From Dugong dugon (taxonomy: Eukaryota; Chordata; Mammalia; Sirenia; Dugongidae): a stretch of DNA of 64,000 nucleotides. The stretch is taken from NCBI GenBank assembly GCA_030035585.1, contig CM057469.1:21570501-21634500 (forward strand), written 5' to 3'. The position numbers and the translations under genes were made by a program. The notes beneath the pieces were generated by a model, which saw only the letters and a list, made by a program, of their open reading frames with translations, was not told where the DNA came from and did not search any database. This document shows positions 10,284-21,013 of this stretch, in pieces; within the stretch, counting starts at the first letter, position 1; each line of letters begins with the position of its first letter.

Positions 10284-10921
10284 TGGAGGTGTTGTTAGGT
10301 GCCATCAAGTCATTTCCGACTCATAGCGACCCTATGTACAATAGAATGAAACACTGTCCGGTCCTGCACCATCCTCATGATCATTGCTATGCTTGAGCCC
10401 ATTCTTGCAGCCACTGTGACAGTCCCTCTTCTTGAGGGTCTTCCTCTTTTTTTCTGACCCTCCGCTTTACCAAGCATGACGTCCTTCTCCAGGGACTAGT
10501 TCCTGCTGATAACATATCTAAAATATGTGAGATGAACTCTCGCCATCCTCACTTGTAAGGAGCATTCTGGCTGTACTTCTTCCAAGACAGATTTGTTCAT
10601 TCTTTTGGCAGTCCATGGTATATTCAATATTCTTCACCAACACCACAAGTCAAAGGCATCAGTTCTTCTTCAGTCTTCCTTATTCACTATCCAGCTTTCC
10701 CATGCATATGAGGTGATTGAAAGCACCATGGCTTGGATCAGGAGCACCTTAGTCCTCAAAGTGACATCTTTGCATTTTAACACTTTGAAGAGGTCTTTTA
10801 CGGCAGATTTGCTAGATGCAATGCGTCTTTTGATTTCTTGACTGCTGCTTCCATGGGTGTTGATTGTGGATCCAAGTAAAATGAAAGCCTTGACAACGTC
10901 AATATTTTCTCCGTTTATCTA
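10284..10921 (-). mobile_element. RTE (BovB-like) LINE 3' part
   Basis: Longest RTE copy here. On + it reads GTTAGGTGCCATCAAGTCAT, TCCTCATGATCATTGCTATG, GACGTCCTTCTCCAGGGACT, AGCATTCTGGCTGTACTTCT, GTCCTCAAAGTGACATCTTT and TGCTGCTTCCATGGGTGTTG. The antisense strand holds the degenerate C-terminal coding end. 5'-truncated. Confidence 0.85.
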
Positions 10922-11234
10922 ATATAAATATATAAATCCATACTAATTTTTAAATGTATAAATGAATAAATAAATGAGGAAGAGAACACTCTTTCTTACA
11001 GTACAATGTCAGGTAATAAATGCAGAAGGACTGATTGGAGTTAAAAAAAAAAAATCACCATTTGACAACCATCATATTAGTAATAGATTCAGGCAAGAGT
11101 TACCAATGGGTGCTAAAACTGAAAGGTGAAAGTTTGTTGAGGAGTAGGATATTTGCATTTTCTCAAAATATATCCCTGCTTTAAAATACTTCTTAGTTAC
11201 CACAGGAAATTACGACTTTATAGTAGAGAAACCT
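10922..11234. other. AT-rich intronic DNA
   Basis: Short ATAAATA-type runs and an A run at 11044-11055. No gene. Confidence 0.4.
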
Positions 11235-11752
11235 GATGGATACCATCTTGATCAAGTGATCGAAGTAAACATCATTAGTAATGGGACAAACAACAATGAT
11301 TACCTCCTAATAAGATACAATGAGAAGAACTCAATGTCACTACTGTGATACTCCTTCCAACATGCATAAACTGAAGCTAATCATGAGCAAACAGTCAAGC
11401 CCATTTTGAGGAACATTCTGTTAAATAACTGGCCTCTAATGCTCAAAAATAACAAGGTTTTGAAGGTCAAGGAAGGACTGAAGAATTGTTCCAGAATGAA
11501 GCATACTTAGGAGACATGACAGCTAGTGATGGCACATAATTCCGGATTGGACCTATTACTACGAACTGGTGAAATTTGAATGGAGTCTGTGGATCGTATC
11601 CTAGTGTTAGATTAGTGTTAATTTCCTAATTTTGATGGTTGTACTGTGGTTATATACTATGGTTATGTAGGAGTTTTCTTGTTTTGGAAAATATGCACTA
11701 AAGCGTTCAAGGACAAAGGGACATTATTCTGCAACCTAATCTCAAATGGTTC
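11235..11752 (+). mobile_element. Old L1M 3' end (sense)
   Basis: TTTTGATGGTTGTACTGTGG, TTATGTAGGAGTTTTCTTG, GGAAAATATGCACTAAAGCG and CAACCTAATCTCAAATGGTT form the typical sense 3' end of L1MB/MC elements. Confidence 0.65.
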
Positions 11753-11799
11753 CTAATAAAAACAAGTTTAATTACATCATGCCAATTTATTGCTTTAAA

Positions 11800-12075
11800 T
11801 CCTTGAATGTTTTCTATTTTGTTAAGAATAAAATGCCCTTTTGATCTGTCCCTGCTGCCTCTCTTATCTCCTGGATTCCAGCTGAATGCATTCCACCTTT
11901 GCACATGCTGCTCCCGCTCTCTGGGATCCTTCTCCTTCTGACTTCACGTGGGTAAGGAAAACGTCACTTCTTCAAGGAGCCATAAGCACCCCACCCAAAG
12001 TACCCAACAGCCAAATCACTATCATAACAGCCTGTTTTCTACATAGCCTTTTTCAACACCTGATATTATTTCTTT
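11800..12075 (+). mobile_element. L2 LINE 3' fragment
   Basis: TTTGCACATGCTGCTCCCGC, CTCTGGGATCCTTCTCCTTC, GTCACTTCTTCAAGGAGCC and a decayed end follow the L2 order. Confidence 0.65.
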
Positions 12076-12088
12076 ATTTGTTTGTTTA

Positions 12089-12179
12089 CTCCTTGGAAAC
12101 CCTATGGGGCAGTTCTTCTCTGTCCTATAGGGTCACTATGAGTTGGAATCGACTCAATGGCAATGGGGTTTTTGTTTGG
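12089..12179 (+). mobile_element. AfroSINE, short form, 5'-truncated
   Basis: Starts at CCTTGGAAACCCTATGGGGC. Complete tail GTCACTATGAGTTGGAATCG and CAATGGCAATGGGG. Confidence 0.85.
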
Positions 12180-12833
12180 TCCCTTGGTATATGTGTGCGG
12201 AAGGGGAAGAGGGTGCTGTGGGTCCCATAAACAATGGGACTGTGGAATAACAGGTTGATTAATTTGGTTTATACTATTTCTGGGTTGAAATTGGTAGATG
12301 AGCTATTGCATTATAGCAGCACAGAAAAAAATGTGCTTTCCAGCCAATCTTCAGAAACCCCAAGGACATCTGATTTTATTGTTTTGATGCCTTTGGCAGC
12401 AGACAAAAACCTTCTCTCTCTTGTTTTTTTTTCTTTTGTGCAAATTTGTATAGAGCAGTGAGCTTTGGCTGGAGGTAAAGACTGGTTGTACTCTAGCCTC
12501 CAGAGGAATGCTTATTCTTTATTTCCCATGTACCTGGAGTTCAACAGAGAAGGACAGCGTTTGCACACAGGCAAGCACTTGACTCATATCACAAGGTCAG
12601 AGCTTATACTTTGCACTGGAAACAAAGCCAAGCCACAGAGGTACAGAAAGCACCTCTGTCCAAAGCAAAAGGAATGCAGGCCCTGGTGTAGCTGTGGCGA
12701 TGGAAAGTGGGTTGTCACAAAGATTTAATTGAAAGCTTTGACTGAAAAATGTGGAGTATCAGAAAGCAGAAAGGGGTTATAAAATTGGATTGTAATATTT
12801 CCAAGATGATGGTCCTCCAAGTTTTTTACACAC
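12180..12833. other. Non-repeat intronic DNA
   Basis: Two adjacent + open frames (12234-12461 and 12465-12728) have no recognisable family and no splice context. I treat them as chance. Confidence 0.4.
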
Positions 12834-13000
12834 CAAGCCAAATCAAATGAGTTGCCATCGAGTGGATTCCGACCCATAGCAACCCTATAGGACAGAGTAG
12901 GACTGCCTCATAGGGTTTCCAGGGAGAGACTAGTGGATTCAAACTGCCAACCTTTTGGTGAGCAGCCATAGCACTTAACCACTGTGCCACCAGGGCTCCA
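12834..13000 (-). mobile_element. AfroSINE, short form
   Basis: GAGTTGCCATCGAGTGGATT through CACTTAACCACTGTGCCACC and AGGGCTCC on +. Confidence 0.9.
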
Positions 13001-14492
13001 TTTTAAACACAGACATAATAAAGTTTGAAAAAGAATTAACTCTGCTGCAGGTACGAAGAGCTAGAGATCAATATTGTTTAAAAGTTATCTGGGATTTAAT
13101 GAACAGTATAGAACTTGAATGAAAAACATGCAGGTGGGAGTGGGCACTGAGGTGGTGGGACAAGGCAAGGAAGGCGAATTCGAGGAACTCAGGATGAGAG
13201 AGAACGCCCTGGAGCCCTGGGGTGTTTATTATCAGAGTATTGCTGCTTGGTCGATAGTTCAGGGAGCTTGCTTTGGTGAGTTTGAGTTCATGTTTTGCCA
13301 CTTAGCAGATGCTTACTCTCAGGGTTTCTCCAGTCTCTGTCAGACGAGTAAATCTGGTCTTTTGTGTGTGTGTGTGTGTGTGAGTTAGAAGTTTGTTCTA
13401 CATTTCTCTCCGGCTCTGTCCGGGACCCTCTATTGTGATCCCTGTCAGAGCAGTTGGTGGTGGTAGCTGGGCACCAGCAAATTGTGGTGGACTCAGTCTG
13501 GTGGAGGCTGTGATAGTTGTGGTCCATTAGCCCTTTGGACTAATCTTTCCCTTGTGTCTTTGGTTTTCTTCATTCTCCCTTGCTCCAGACAGGATGAGAC
13601 CAGTGGAGTATTTTAGATGGCCGCTCACAAGTTTTAGGACACTAGATGCTACTCACCAAAGTAGAATATAGAAGATTTTCTTTATAAACTATGTTATGCC
13701 AGTTAAGCTAGATATTCCCTGAGACCATGGTCCCCACAGCCCTCAGCCAAGTAATTTGGTCACTCAGGGAGCTGGGATGTGTCTATGAAGCTTCCCTGAC
13801 CTTGCCCTGGACAAGGTATGCTGGCTTCCCCAGTATTGTGTACTGTCTTACCCTTCACCAAAGTTACCACTTATTTGTTGTCTATTTAGTGCTTTTCCCT
13901 CTCATCCCTCCGCTCCCTAGTAACCATCAAACATTATTTCTTATTGTGTGTAAACCTTTTCATGAGCTTTTATAGTAGTGGTCTCATGCAACATTTGCCC
14001 TTTTGTGATTGACTAATTTCACTCAGCATAATGCCCTCCAGATTCATCCATGTTGTAAGATGTTTTGCTGATTCATCATTGTTCTTTATTGTTTCATAGT
14101 GTTCTATTGTGTGTATGTACCATAGTTGGTTTATCCATTCATCTGTTGATAGACAACTAGGTTGTTTCCATCTTTTTGCTATTGTGAACAATGCTGCAGT
14201 GAATATGGGTGTGTATATGTCTGGTCATGTGGTGGCTCTTATTTCTCTAGGATATATTTCTAGGAGTGGGATTGCTGGATCCTATGGTATTTCTATTTCT
14301 AGCTTTTTAAGGAAGGTTGTACCATTTTGCATTCCCACCAGCAGTGCATAAGAATTCCAATCTCCCTGCAGCCTCTCCAACATTTGTTATTTTCTGTTTT
14401 GTTGATTCTTGCCAGTAATGCCAGGGTGAGATGGTATCTCATTGTGATTTTGATTTGCATTTCTCTAATGGCTAGTGATAGCAAGCATTTCC

Positions 14493-14939
14493 TCATGTGT
14501 CTATTAGCCGCTTGGTGAAGTGTCTGTTCATTTCCTTTGCCCATTTTTTAATTGGATTATTTGTCTTTTTGTTGTAGAGGTGTTGGATTTTCCTGTAGAT
14601 TTTAGAGATTAGACCTTTTTCACATTTGTCATAGCCAAAAATTTTTTCCCAGTCTGTAGGTTCCCCTTTTACTCTTTTGATGAAGTCTTTTGATGGGCTT
14701 ACGTGTTTAATTTTTAGAAGATCCCAGTTATCTAGCTTATCTTCTGGTGTTTGTGTATTGTTAGTTATGGTTTGTATCCTGTTAATGCTGTGTATTAGGG
14801 CTCCTAGAGTTGACCCTCTTTTTTCTTCTGTGACCTTTATAGCTTTTGGTTTTATATTTAGGTCTTTGATCCATTTTGAGTTAGTTTTTGTGTCTGGTGT
14901 GAGGTATGGGTCCTGTTTCATTTTTTTGCAGATGGACAT
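14493..14939 (-). pseudogene. L1 ORF2 C-terminal segment
   Basis: An open piece of 148 codons: LTPDTKTNSKWIKDLNIKP, then NWDLLKIKHVSPSKDFIKRV, KGEPTDWEKIFGYDKCEKGL and [17 protein letters not shown]. This is the conserved end of L1 ORF2p beyond the polymerase. It is separated from the RT part by frame breaks, so no full-length protein is made. Confidence 0.92.
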
Positions 14940-15209
14940 CCAGTTTTGTCAGCACTACTTGTTAGAAAGACTGACTTTTCTTCATTTGGTGGACTTTGGG
15001 CCCTTGTCAAAGATCAGGTCGCCATAGGTGAATGGATTTACATTTAGGTTCTCAATTATTTTCCATTGGTCAATGTGTCTGCCATTGTACCAGTATCAGG
15101 CTGTTTTTACTACTGTAGCCGTATAGTAGGTTCTGAGGTCAGATAATGCGAGTCCTCCTACTTTATTCTTCTTTAATAGTGCTTTAATTATCCAGGGCCT
15201 CTTCCCTTT

Positions 15210-15554
15210 CTATATAAAGTGGATGATTGGTTTTTCCATCTCTTTAAAGAATGCTGTTGGTATTTGGGTTGGAATTGCATTATATCTGTAGATTACTTTG
15301 GGCAGAATTGACATTTTCACAATGCTAAGTCTACCTATCCATGAGCATGATATGTTTTTCCATTTATATAGGTCTTTTTTGATTTCTTTCAGTAGTGTTT
15401 TGTAGTTTTCTTTGTATAGGTCTTTTACATCCCTGGTTAGATTTATTCCTAAGTATTTTATTTTTTTAGGGGCTATTATAAATGGTATTGTTTTCCTGAT
15501 TTCCTTTTTGTAGTTCTCTTTATTGGTGTTTAGGAACCCAATTGATTTTTGCAT
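15210..15554 (-). pseudogene. L1 ORF2 segment after the polymerase core
   Basis: Open piece with [40 protein letters not shown] and [18 protein letters not shown]. These are standard ORF2p landmarks just downstream of the polymerase active-site block. Confidence 0.92.
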
Positions 15555-15559
15555 GTTTA

Positions 15560-15977
15560 TCTCGTATCCTGCAACTTTGCTGAATCTTTCTATTAGTTCC
15601 AGTAGTTTTCTCGTGGAGTCTTTTGGGTTTTCTGTGTATAGTATTATATCATCTCCAAATAGGGACAGTTTTACTTCTTTTTTACCAATTTGGATGCCCT
15701 TTATTTATTTATTTTCTTGCCTTATTGCTCTAGCTAGGACTTCCAGCACGATGTTAAATAGGAGTGGTGATAAAGGGTGTCCTTGTCTTGTTCCTGCTCT
15801 CAAGGGAAATTTTATCAGCCTCTCTCCATTAGGAATGATGTTGGTTGTTGGTTTTGTATAGATGCCCTTTAATATGTTGAGGAATTTCCTTTCTATACCT
15901 ATTTTATTGAGTGTTTTTAGCAGGAATGGGTGTTGGATTTTGTAGAATGCCTTTTCTGTGTCGATTGAGATGATCAT
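15560..15977 (-). pseudogene. L1 ORF2 reverse-transcriptase core
   Basis: Open up to 15705: [20 protein letters not shown], then [20 protein letters not shown] and ARAIRQEN. After a frame break the active-site block reads [19 protein letters not shown] (Asp-Asp codons at 15648-15653). Gly takes the place of the Ala usual in FADD. The insertion between the two blocks and later stops make it non-functional. Confidence 0.92.
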
Positions 15978-16358
15978 GTGATTCTTTTATTTTATTTATG
16001 TGGTGGATTACGTTGATTGATTTTCTAATGTTTAACCATCCTTGCATACCGAATATGAATCCCACTTGGTCGTGGTGTATTATTTTTTTGACATGATGCT
16101 GAATTCTATTGGCTAGAATTTTGTTCAGAATTTTTGCATCTATATTTGTGAGAGATACTGGTCTGTAATTATTTTTGTGGTGTCATTGCCTGGTTTTGTT
16201 ATCAGGGTTATCCTGGCTTCATAGAATTAATTCAGAAGTATCCCTTCCGTTTCTGTGTTCTGAAATAGTTTGAGTAGTACTGGTGTAAGCCCTTCTCTGA
16301 ATGTTTGGTAGAATTCTCCAATGAAACCATCTGGGCCAGGGCTATTTTTTTGTTGGGA

Positions 16359-16380
16359 ATTTTTATTATTATTATTATTC
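16359..16380. repeat. (ATT)n microsatellite
   Basis: TTTTTATTATTATTATTATT at the edge of the L1. Confidence 0.75.
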
Positions 16381-16772
16381 GCTCGTCTTAGAACTCTAAG
16401 CTTTCTAAATGCACTCTTTTATAAATGTGTGTGTGTTTGTTCCTTTTTGAAATAAAGGGCAATTTGAACATTGGGGGTACAAAGGCCAATTTTGATTTTT
16501 GCTCATCTCACTTTTATCCCTAAAGTGAACCTTGACTTCTTTGCTTTTTAATTAGCTTAAAGATTCTTGAATTTTGGTGGCAGTGATCTTTTTTCTCTCT
16601 AACGGGATGACATATCAACCTTTGCAGTGATCAGAAAGCAAATAATTAAGAAAAGAAACATAAAACAATCTTAACTTACTTCAGAAACAATCTCATATCA
16701 CAGTAGGTTCAAGGACTTGTACTTATTTTGAGATATTGAAAGAGTTAAAGCTTTTTTCAGCTTGTTAAATCA
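16381..16772. other. Non-repeat intronic DNA
   Basis: AT-rich. No gene or recognised repeat. Confidence 0.4.
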
Positions 16773-16783
16773 GAGTGTAGAAT

Positions 16784-16998
16784 GTTGTTGTTGTTGTTGT
16801 TGTTGTGTGCCATCAAGTCAATTCCGACTCATAGCGACCTTATAGGACAGAGTAGAACTGCCCTGTAGAGTTTCCTAGGCTTTAGTCTTTACAGGAGCAG
16901 ATCACCATGCCTTTTCTTCTGTGGAGCCGCTGGTGGGTTTGAACTACCAACCTTTCGGTTAGCAGCCAAGCACTTAACCACTGCACCACCAGGGTCCT
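16784..16998 (-). mobile_element. AfroSINE, intermediate form, complete with target-site duplication
   Basis: A (TTG)n tail, the common tail sequence, an extra middle block (AGTCTTTACAGGAGCAGATC) absent from the short form, and the tRNA-like head. Perfect 11-bp duplication GAGTGTAGAAT (16773-16783 and 16999-17009). Confidence 0.93.
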
Positions 16999-17009
16999 GA
17001 GTGTAGAAT

Positions 17010-17562
17010 ACAGGTTGTCAAAATAGCCAGCCCTCTTTATCAAAGACCAAACGGCAATTTGTTGTCATTGTTTTGTTTACCTCTACCTATAATGGAGAGG
17101 AGGTAGACAAGGAACATGAAAGTACAGCATTTTAGCTGTTAAATATTAGCTGCTTTGTATCAACACTGACAAAGTGTTTATTATTCATTCACTCATAGTC
17201 ACAGTAACTCGTTTTGCATTATGGCCAGTACAGAGGAAATCCCTATTTCCCTATTCTATGAATTAGGTATTAATAGAAGAAGGGAGCTGGGTGGCACCAG
17301 AATTGGCCTGATCAAATGGAACTCTTGGGAAATGGGTTCCAATCATATGCCCCTCCAGCTCTCTATTTATATTACTGGAATGGCACACATCACATTGGAT
17401 TATACTTCATTAACTCTCCCCCTTTGCAACACACACACATACATACACACACACCTAAAATGTGATGTCCTTAAGGGCAGAGATTTTCTTAAGAAGGCGG
17501 GGAAGGCTATGTTTTTGAAACATCAGTATTAGCGTAAAGCACAGCACTTGTTAAATGTTCCC
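17010..17562. other. Non-repeat intronic DNA
   Basis: Includes a short ACACACA run near 17431-17455. The + open frame 17221-17532 matches no family I know. Confidence 0.4.
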
Positions 17563-17573
17563 TAAGTATTTTT

Positions 17574-17784
17574 TGGAGTGTCTAGGTGGTACAAACGGTA
17601 AACGCACTCAGCTGCTGACTGAAAGGGTGGAGGTTTGAGTCTACCCAGAAGTGCATCAGAAGTAAGGCCTAGTGGTCTACTTCTGGGAAAAAAAGACTAG
17701 ACGCTGAAAGCCCTATGGAGCATAGTTCTACTCTGACACACATGGAGTCACCATAAGTTGGAGTCGACTGGACAGCAGCTGGTT
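17574..17784 (+). mobile_element. AfroSINE, long form, complete with target-site duplication
   Basis: GTCTAGGTGGTACAAACGGT head, long middle and GGAGTCGACTGGACAGCAGC tail. Perfect 11-bp TAAGTATTTTT at 17563-17573 and 17785-17795. Confidence 0.92.
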
Positions 17785-17810
17785 TAAGTATTTTTAAATT
17801 GAATTAAACA

Positions 17811-17828
17811 GTTTTTTTTTTTTTTTTT
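17811..17828. repeat. T homopolymer
   Basis: About 18 T without an attached recognisable retroposon. Confidence 0.75.
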
Positions 17829-18237
17829 GGCCTTCCTAATGCCACCAGAGGCTGTAGGTAGAAAGCAAGAAATTTATTTACTTCTCTGTTGGTGATTCGG
17901 GGGTCTTCCCCACCCCCATACCCACTGAAGCATGCTAGGGATGCCAGCCCTTGGGTCACAGAGTATGACTGCAATCTGACAGTGCCTCTTTTGTGTCATT
18001 TGTCTTTTGCAAACTGTGATGTTCTTTTTGCTTGCTGGCTTGTCATTTCATTAATCAAACATTGGCAGAGAAAAGAGTATACAACTGGAACACCAGTGTT
18101 CTACTTCTGGCAGTTTTCCTACTCAGATGATGAGAAAAGGGAGTGTTGAACTAGATAATCTCTAGATGTTCTTCTTCTTCAAAATTTCTGAGATTCTCCA
18201 GTTGTCCTCCATAGTTTGTGAAACTTGGTATAGTATA
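17829..18237. other. Non-repeat intronic DNA
   Basis: Nothing identifiable. The + open frame 17889-18149 has no family resemblance. Confidence 0.4.
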
Positions 18238-18746
18238 TGTTATGGATTGAATAGTGTCCCCCAGAAATGTGTATCACTTTGGTTAGGCCATGATGCCCAG
18301 TGTTGTATGATTGTCCACCATTTTGTCATCTGATGTGATTTTCATGTGTTGTAAATCCTACCTCTATGATGTTCATGAAGCAGGATTAGAGGCAGTTATG
18401 TTAATAAGGCAATGTACAAGATTCGATTGTATTTTGAGACAATTTCTTCTGAGATATAATGGAGAGAATCAAGCAGAGAGGCAGTGGGACCTCACTACCA
18501 CCAAGTAAGAAAAGCCAAGAGCACACATACTTTGGACCCGGGATCCCTGTGCTGAAAAGCTCCTAAACTAGGGAAAGACTGATGACAAGAACCATCCCCC
18601 AGAGCCAACAGAGAGAAAGTCTTCCCCTGGAGCTGGTGCCTTGAGTTCAGACTTCTAGCCTGTAGACTGTGAGAGAATAAATTTCTCTTTGTTAAAGCTA
18701 TCTACTTGTGGTATTTCTGTTACAGCATCATAAGGTAACTAAGACA
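18238..18746 (+). mobile_element. MLT1-type (ERVL-MaLR) solo LTR with TG...CA ends
   Basis: Begins TGTTATGGATTGAATAGTG and ends GGTAACTAAGACA. The inner GTGAGAGAATAAATTTCTCT near 18669 is the polyadenylation-signal region. Flanking GTATA and TTATA could be a 5-bp duplication with one change. No viral genes. Confidence 0.88.
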
Positions 18747-19004
18747 TTATATCTCCTCCAACTAATAATTTGGAAGCTTTAGACAAATACAGACAACTCA
18801 GGGGTATTGGCTGATGATGCTCTGTTGTGTCTTAGGAAAGCTGAGCTGTAGATAAATAACTTGCCTAGGAATGGAAGTAGTCCAAAAATTGACAGCTCTT
18901 TTCCTTATTACTGTAAGAGATGACTTAGACTCCAGTGATAATACAACATATTCAGTTGATAAAGAAAAATACAGAAACTGCCCAACACTACAACCCATCT
19001 GACC

Positions 19005-19475
19005 TCTCAAAACCTCTTCCTTTCTGATGGATAACCACTGTCAGCAGTTTTGTGTGAATCCATTGAGTCTTTACTGTGCGTTTACAAACATATGCACATG
19101 TTAATGACTATATGATATTCCAGAAAATGATTGTATTACACTCTATTTGTCAGTTTCTCTACTTACAGATAATTTCCCTCAATTTCTTCCTTTTTACAAA
19201 TAATACTACATTGGATGTTCTTGTTCTTATATCTTAGTGTACATGAATAAACACATATGTGAAATTAAATCCTGGAAGGGGATTTTAGGAGTCACGGTAT
19301 ATGCACATTTAACATTGTGATAAAGTCTAGGATAAAAACGACCAAATTGCCATCCAAAAGGGCTTGCCATTTTGCATTCTCAACATCACTTATTTCCCCA
19401 ACCTGCATCAATTTTGTTATCAGTCTTTTTGAATTGTTGCCAAACTCATGGCCAAAAAAATGTACTTACTTGGAA
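19005..19475 (-). mobile_element. Old L1M 3' fragment
   Basis: Order of the antisense L1M landmarks: CTACATTGGATGTTCTTG, GTGAAATTAAATCCTGGAAG and GACCAAATTGCCATCCAAAA, then CATTTTGCATTCTCAACATC. Confidence 0.65.
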
Positions 19476-19986
19476 GGCACACATTTTTAGCTGTTAAAGT
19501 TTTTCCTCCTCTATTTCTTTGATTATTTACAGGCTATGTTCTCACTGTTCTTTTTTTAAGGAACACCTGTCTGCTGGAGATTGGCTTTCCTAGTCTGATT
19601 TCTGTTTCTCTTGGGTTTTCTCCCATACATGTTGGGAATTTGTGATTTTGCCTTGCATTCTGGGAGAATCCCTTGACTCAGTCAGGCACATTAATTTGCT
19701 TTTAACTTGTATCCATTTTTATATTCAGCCCGAGGTTTATAATTTCTAAGAGCTCTAGTTAGTTATCTTTTCACAATAATCTCTCTTTGTTTCATGGATG
19801 CATCATCTCTCATATTGATGAGAAGTTGAGTTACTCTTATTTTTCAGGTCTGTTTAAGCCTGTGTGCTGTTTGCTTTGTTTCCTTCAGAGTTTGTTCTCT
19901 GTGTTGGGTTGAGTACCTCTTCCATGGTTTTAGTTTTCCTCAGTCATTTGGAGATTTTTAGTTGCCTGCCCATCTCTCTATTTGAC
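19476..19986. other. Unclassified T-rich intronic DNA
   Basis: Resembles decayed antisense L1 in texture. Not assignable. Confidence 0.35.
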
Positions 19987-20082
19987 AGTATGGAAACCCT
20001 GGGCAGTTCTACTCTGTCCTGCAGGGTTGCTATGAGTTGGAATTGACTCGATGGCAACAGGTTTTGTTTTGTTTTGTTTTGT
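19987..20082 (+). mobile_element. AfroSINE, short form, 5'-truncated
   Basis: GTATGGAAACCCTGGGCAGT through GGCAACAGG, with a (TTTTG)n tail. A second SINE is inserted just after it. Confidence 0.82.
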
Positions 20083-20094
20083 TTTTTATTTGCA

Positions 20095-20250
20095 TACATG
20101 GAGCCCTTGTGGTGCAGTGGTTAAGAGTTCAGCTACTCACCAAAAGGTGGGCAGTTAGAATCCACCAGCTGCTGCTTGGAAACCCTATGAGGCAGTTCTA
20201 CTCTGTCCAGTAGGGTCTCTATGAGTCAGAATCGACTCAACGGCAATGAC
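20095..20250 (+). mobile_element. AfroSINE, short form, complete with target-site duplication
   Basis: GCCCTTGTGGTGCAGTGGTT head to the CGGCAATGA tail. 12-bp TTTTTATTTGCA at 20083-20094 and 20251-20262. The target was the T-rich tail of the preceding AfroSINE. Confidence 0.92.
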
Positions 20251-20262
20251 TTTTTATTTGCA

Positions 20263-20802
20263 GGTATATGGACAATGGCGGACCACAGGAGTTTGTCTCC
20301 AGATTTTATAGGGAAGGGGATAAATATGCTGCCCAGCTGCATGGCATACATGTGCGAGGAGTTTCTTCCTCGGGATTTTTAGCTTTCTGAGGGAAATTGC
20401 CCTCTTCACAGCTTAACTTGTTGAGTCACACTTCTGGTACGTGCTGCTCAGCATAAGAGGGTAGGAGGAGGGCGTAGGGAGGAAGGATAGACTGTCCAGC
20501 CTGCTCCACATTCAGTTCACCAACTAGTTACTGTGTCGGTCATCCCAAAACCTCTTCTTGTTTCTTCTAGCTATTACCTCCGTACTTCCAGCTCTCCTGT
20601 ATAGCAATTTGTGTTTTCTACGCATTTCTTGGGCTTTGATCTCCTTGGTCAATTTAGAATATGGGAAGTCTTCAAAAGTGCTTGTCCCCAGATGGTACTC
20701 TTTGTAATTCTCAAACACTATTATAGGGTTATTATTATTATGATGATAGGATATATGTTCTTAATTTCTAAGGATTTTTGTATAGGATAAGAAGTAGGTT
20801 AA
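20263..20802. other. Non-repeat intronic DNA
   Basis: No gene seen. A small TTATTATTATGATGATAGG run lies near 20729. Confidence 0.4.
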
Positions 20803-21013
20803 GAGTTCCTGGGCAGTGAAAATGATTAATGCTCTTGGCTGCTAATTGAAAGGTTGGAGGTTGGAGTCCACCCAGAGGCACCTCAGAAGAAAGACCTGGC
20901 GATCTACTTCCAAAAAAATCAGCCATTGAAAATCCTGTGGCACATAGTCCTACTCTGACACATATGGGATCACCATGAGTTGGAATTGACTTGACAGTGT
21001 CTGGTTTGGTTTA
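20803..21013 (+). mobile_element. AfroSINE, long form
   Basis: TCCTGGGCAGTGAAAATGAT head, CTGGCGATCTACTTCC middle and TTGGAATTGACTTGACAGTG tail. Confidence 0.9.

Larger units (their letters stand above)
13318..16358 (-). mobile_element. L1 with 3' UTR and C-terminal two-thirds of ORF2
   Basis: The 3' UTR side (13318-14480) carries CTCTGTCAGACGAGTAAATC, GTTATGCCAGTTAAGCTAGA and CACTCAGCATAATGCCCTCC. The ORF2 side (14490-16350) encodes reverse-transcriptase and C-terminal segments (next entries). The outer 3' UTR and poly(A) end are missing at 13318, and the 5' part is missing beyond an (ATT)n at 16359. No target-site duplication was found. Confidence 0.92.

Noticed and set aside
12234-12728. 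Two consecutive + frames as a candidate gene
   Set aside because: No homology, no splice or promoter context, and the length is expected by chance.
14677-15861. + strand frames of 112-116 codons
   Set aside because: Antisense shadows of L1 ORF2.
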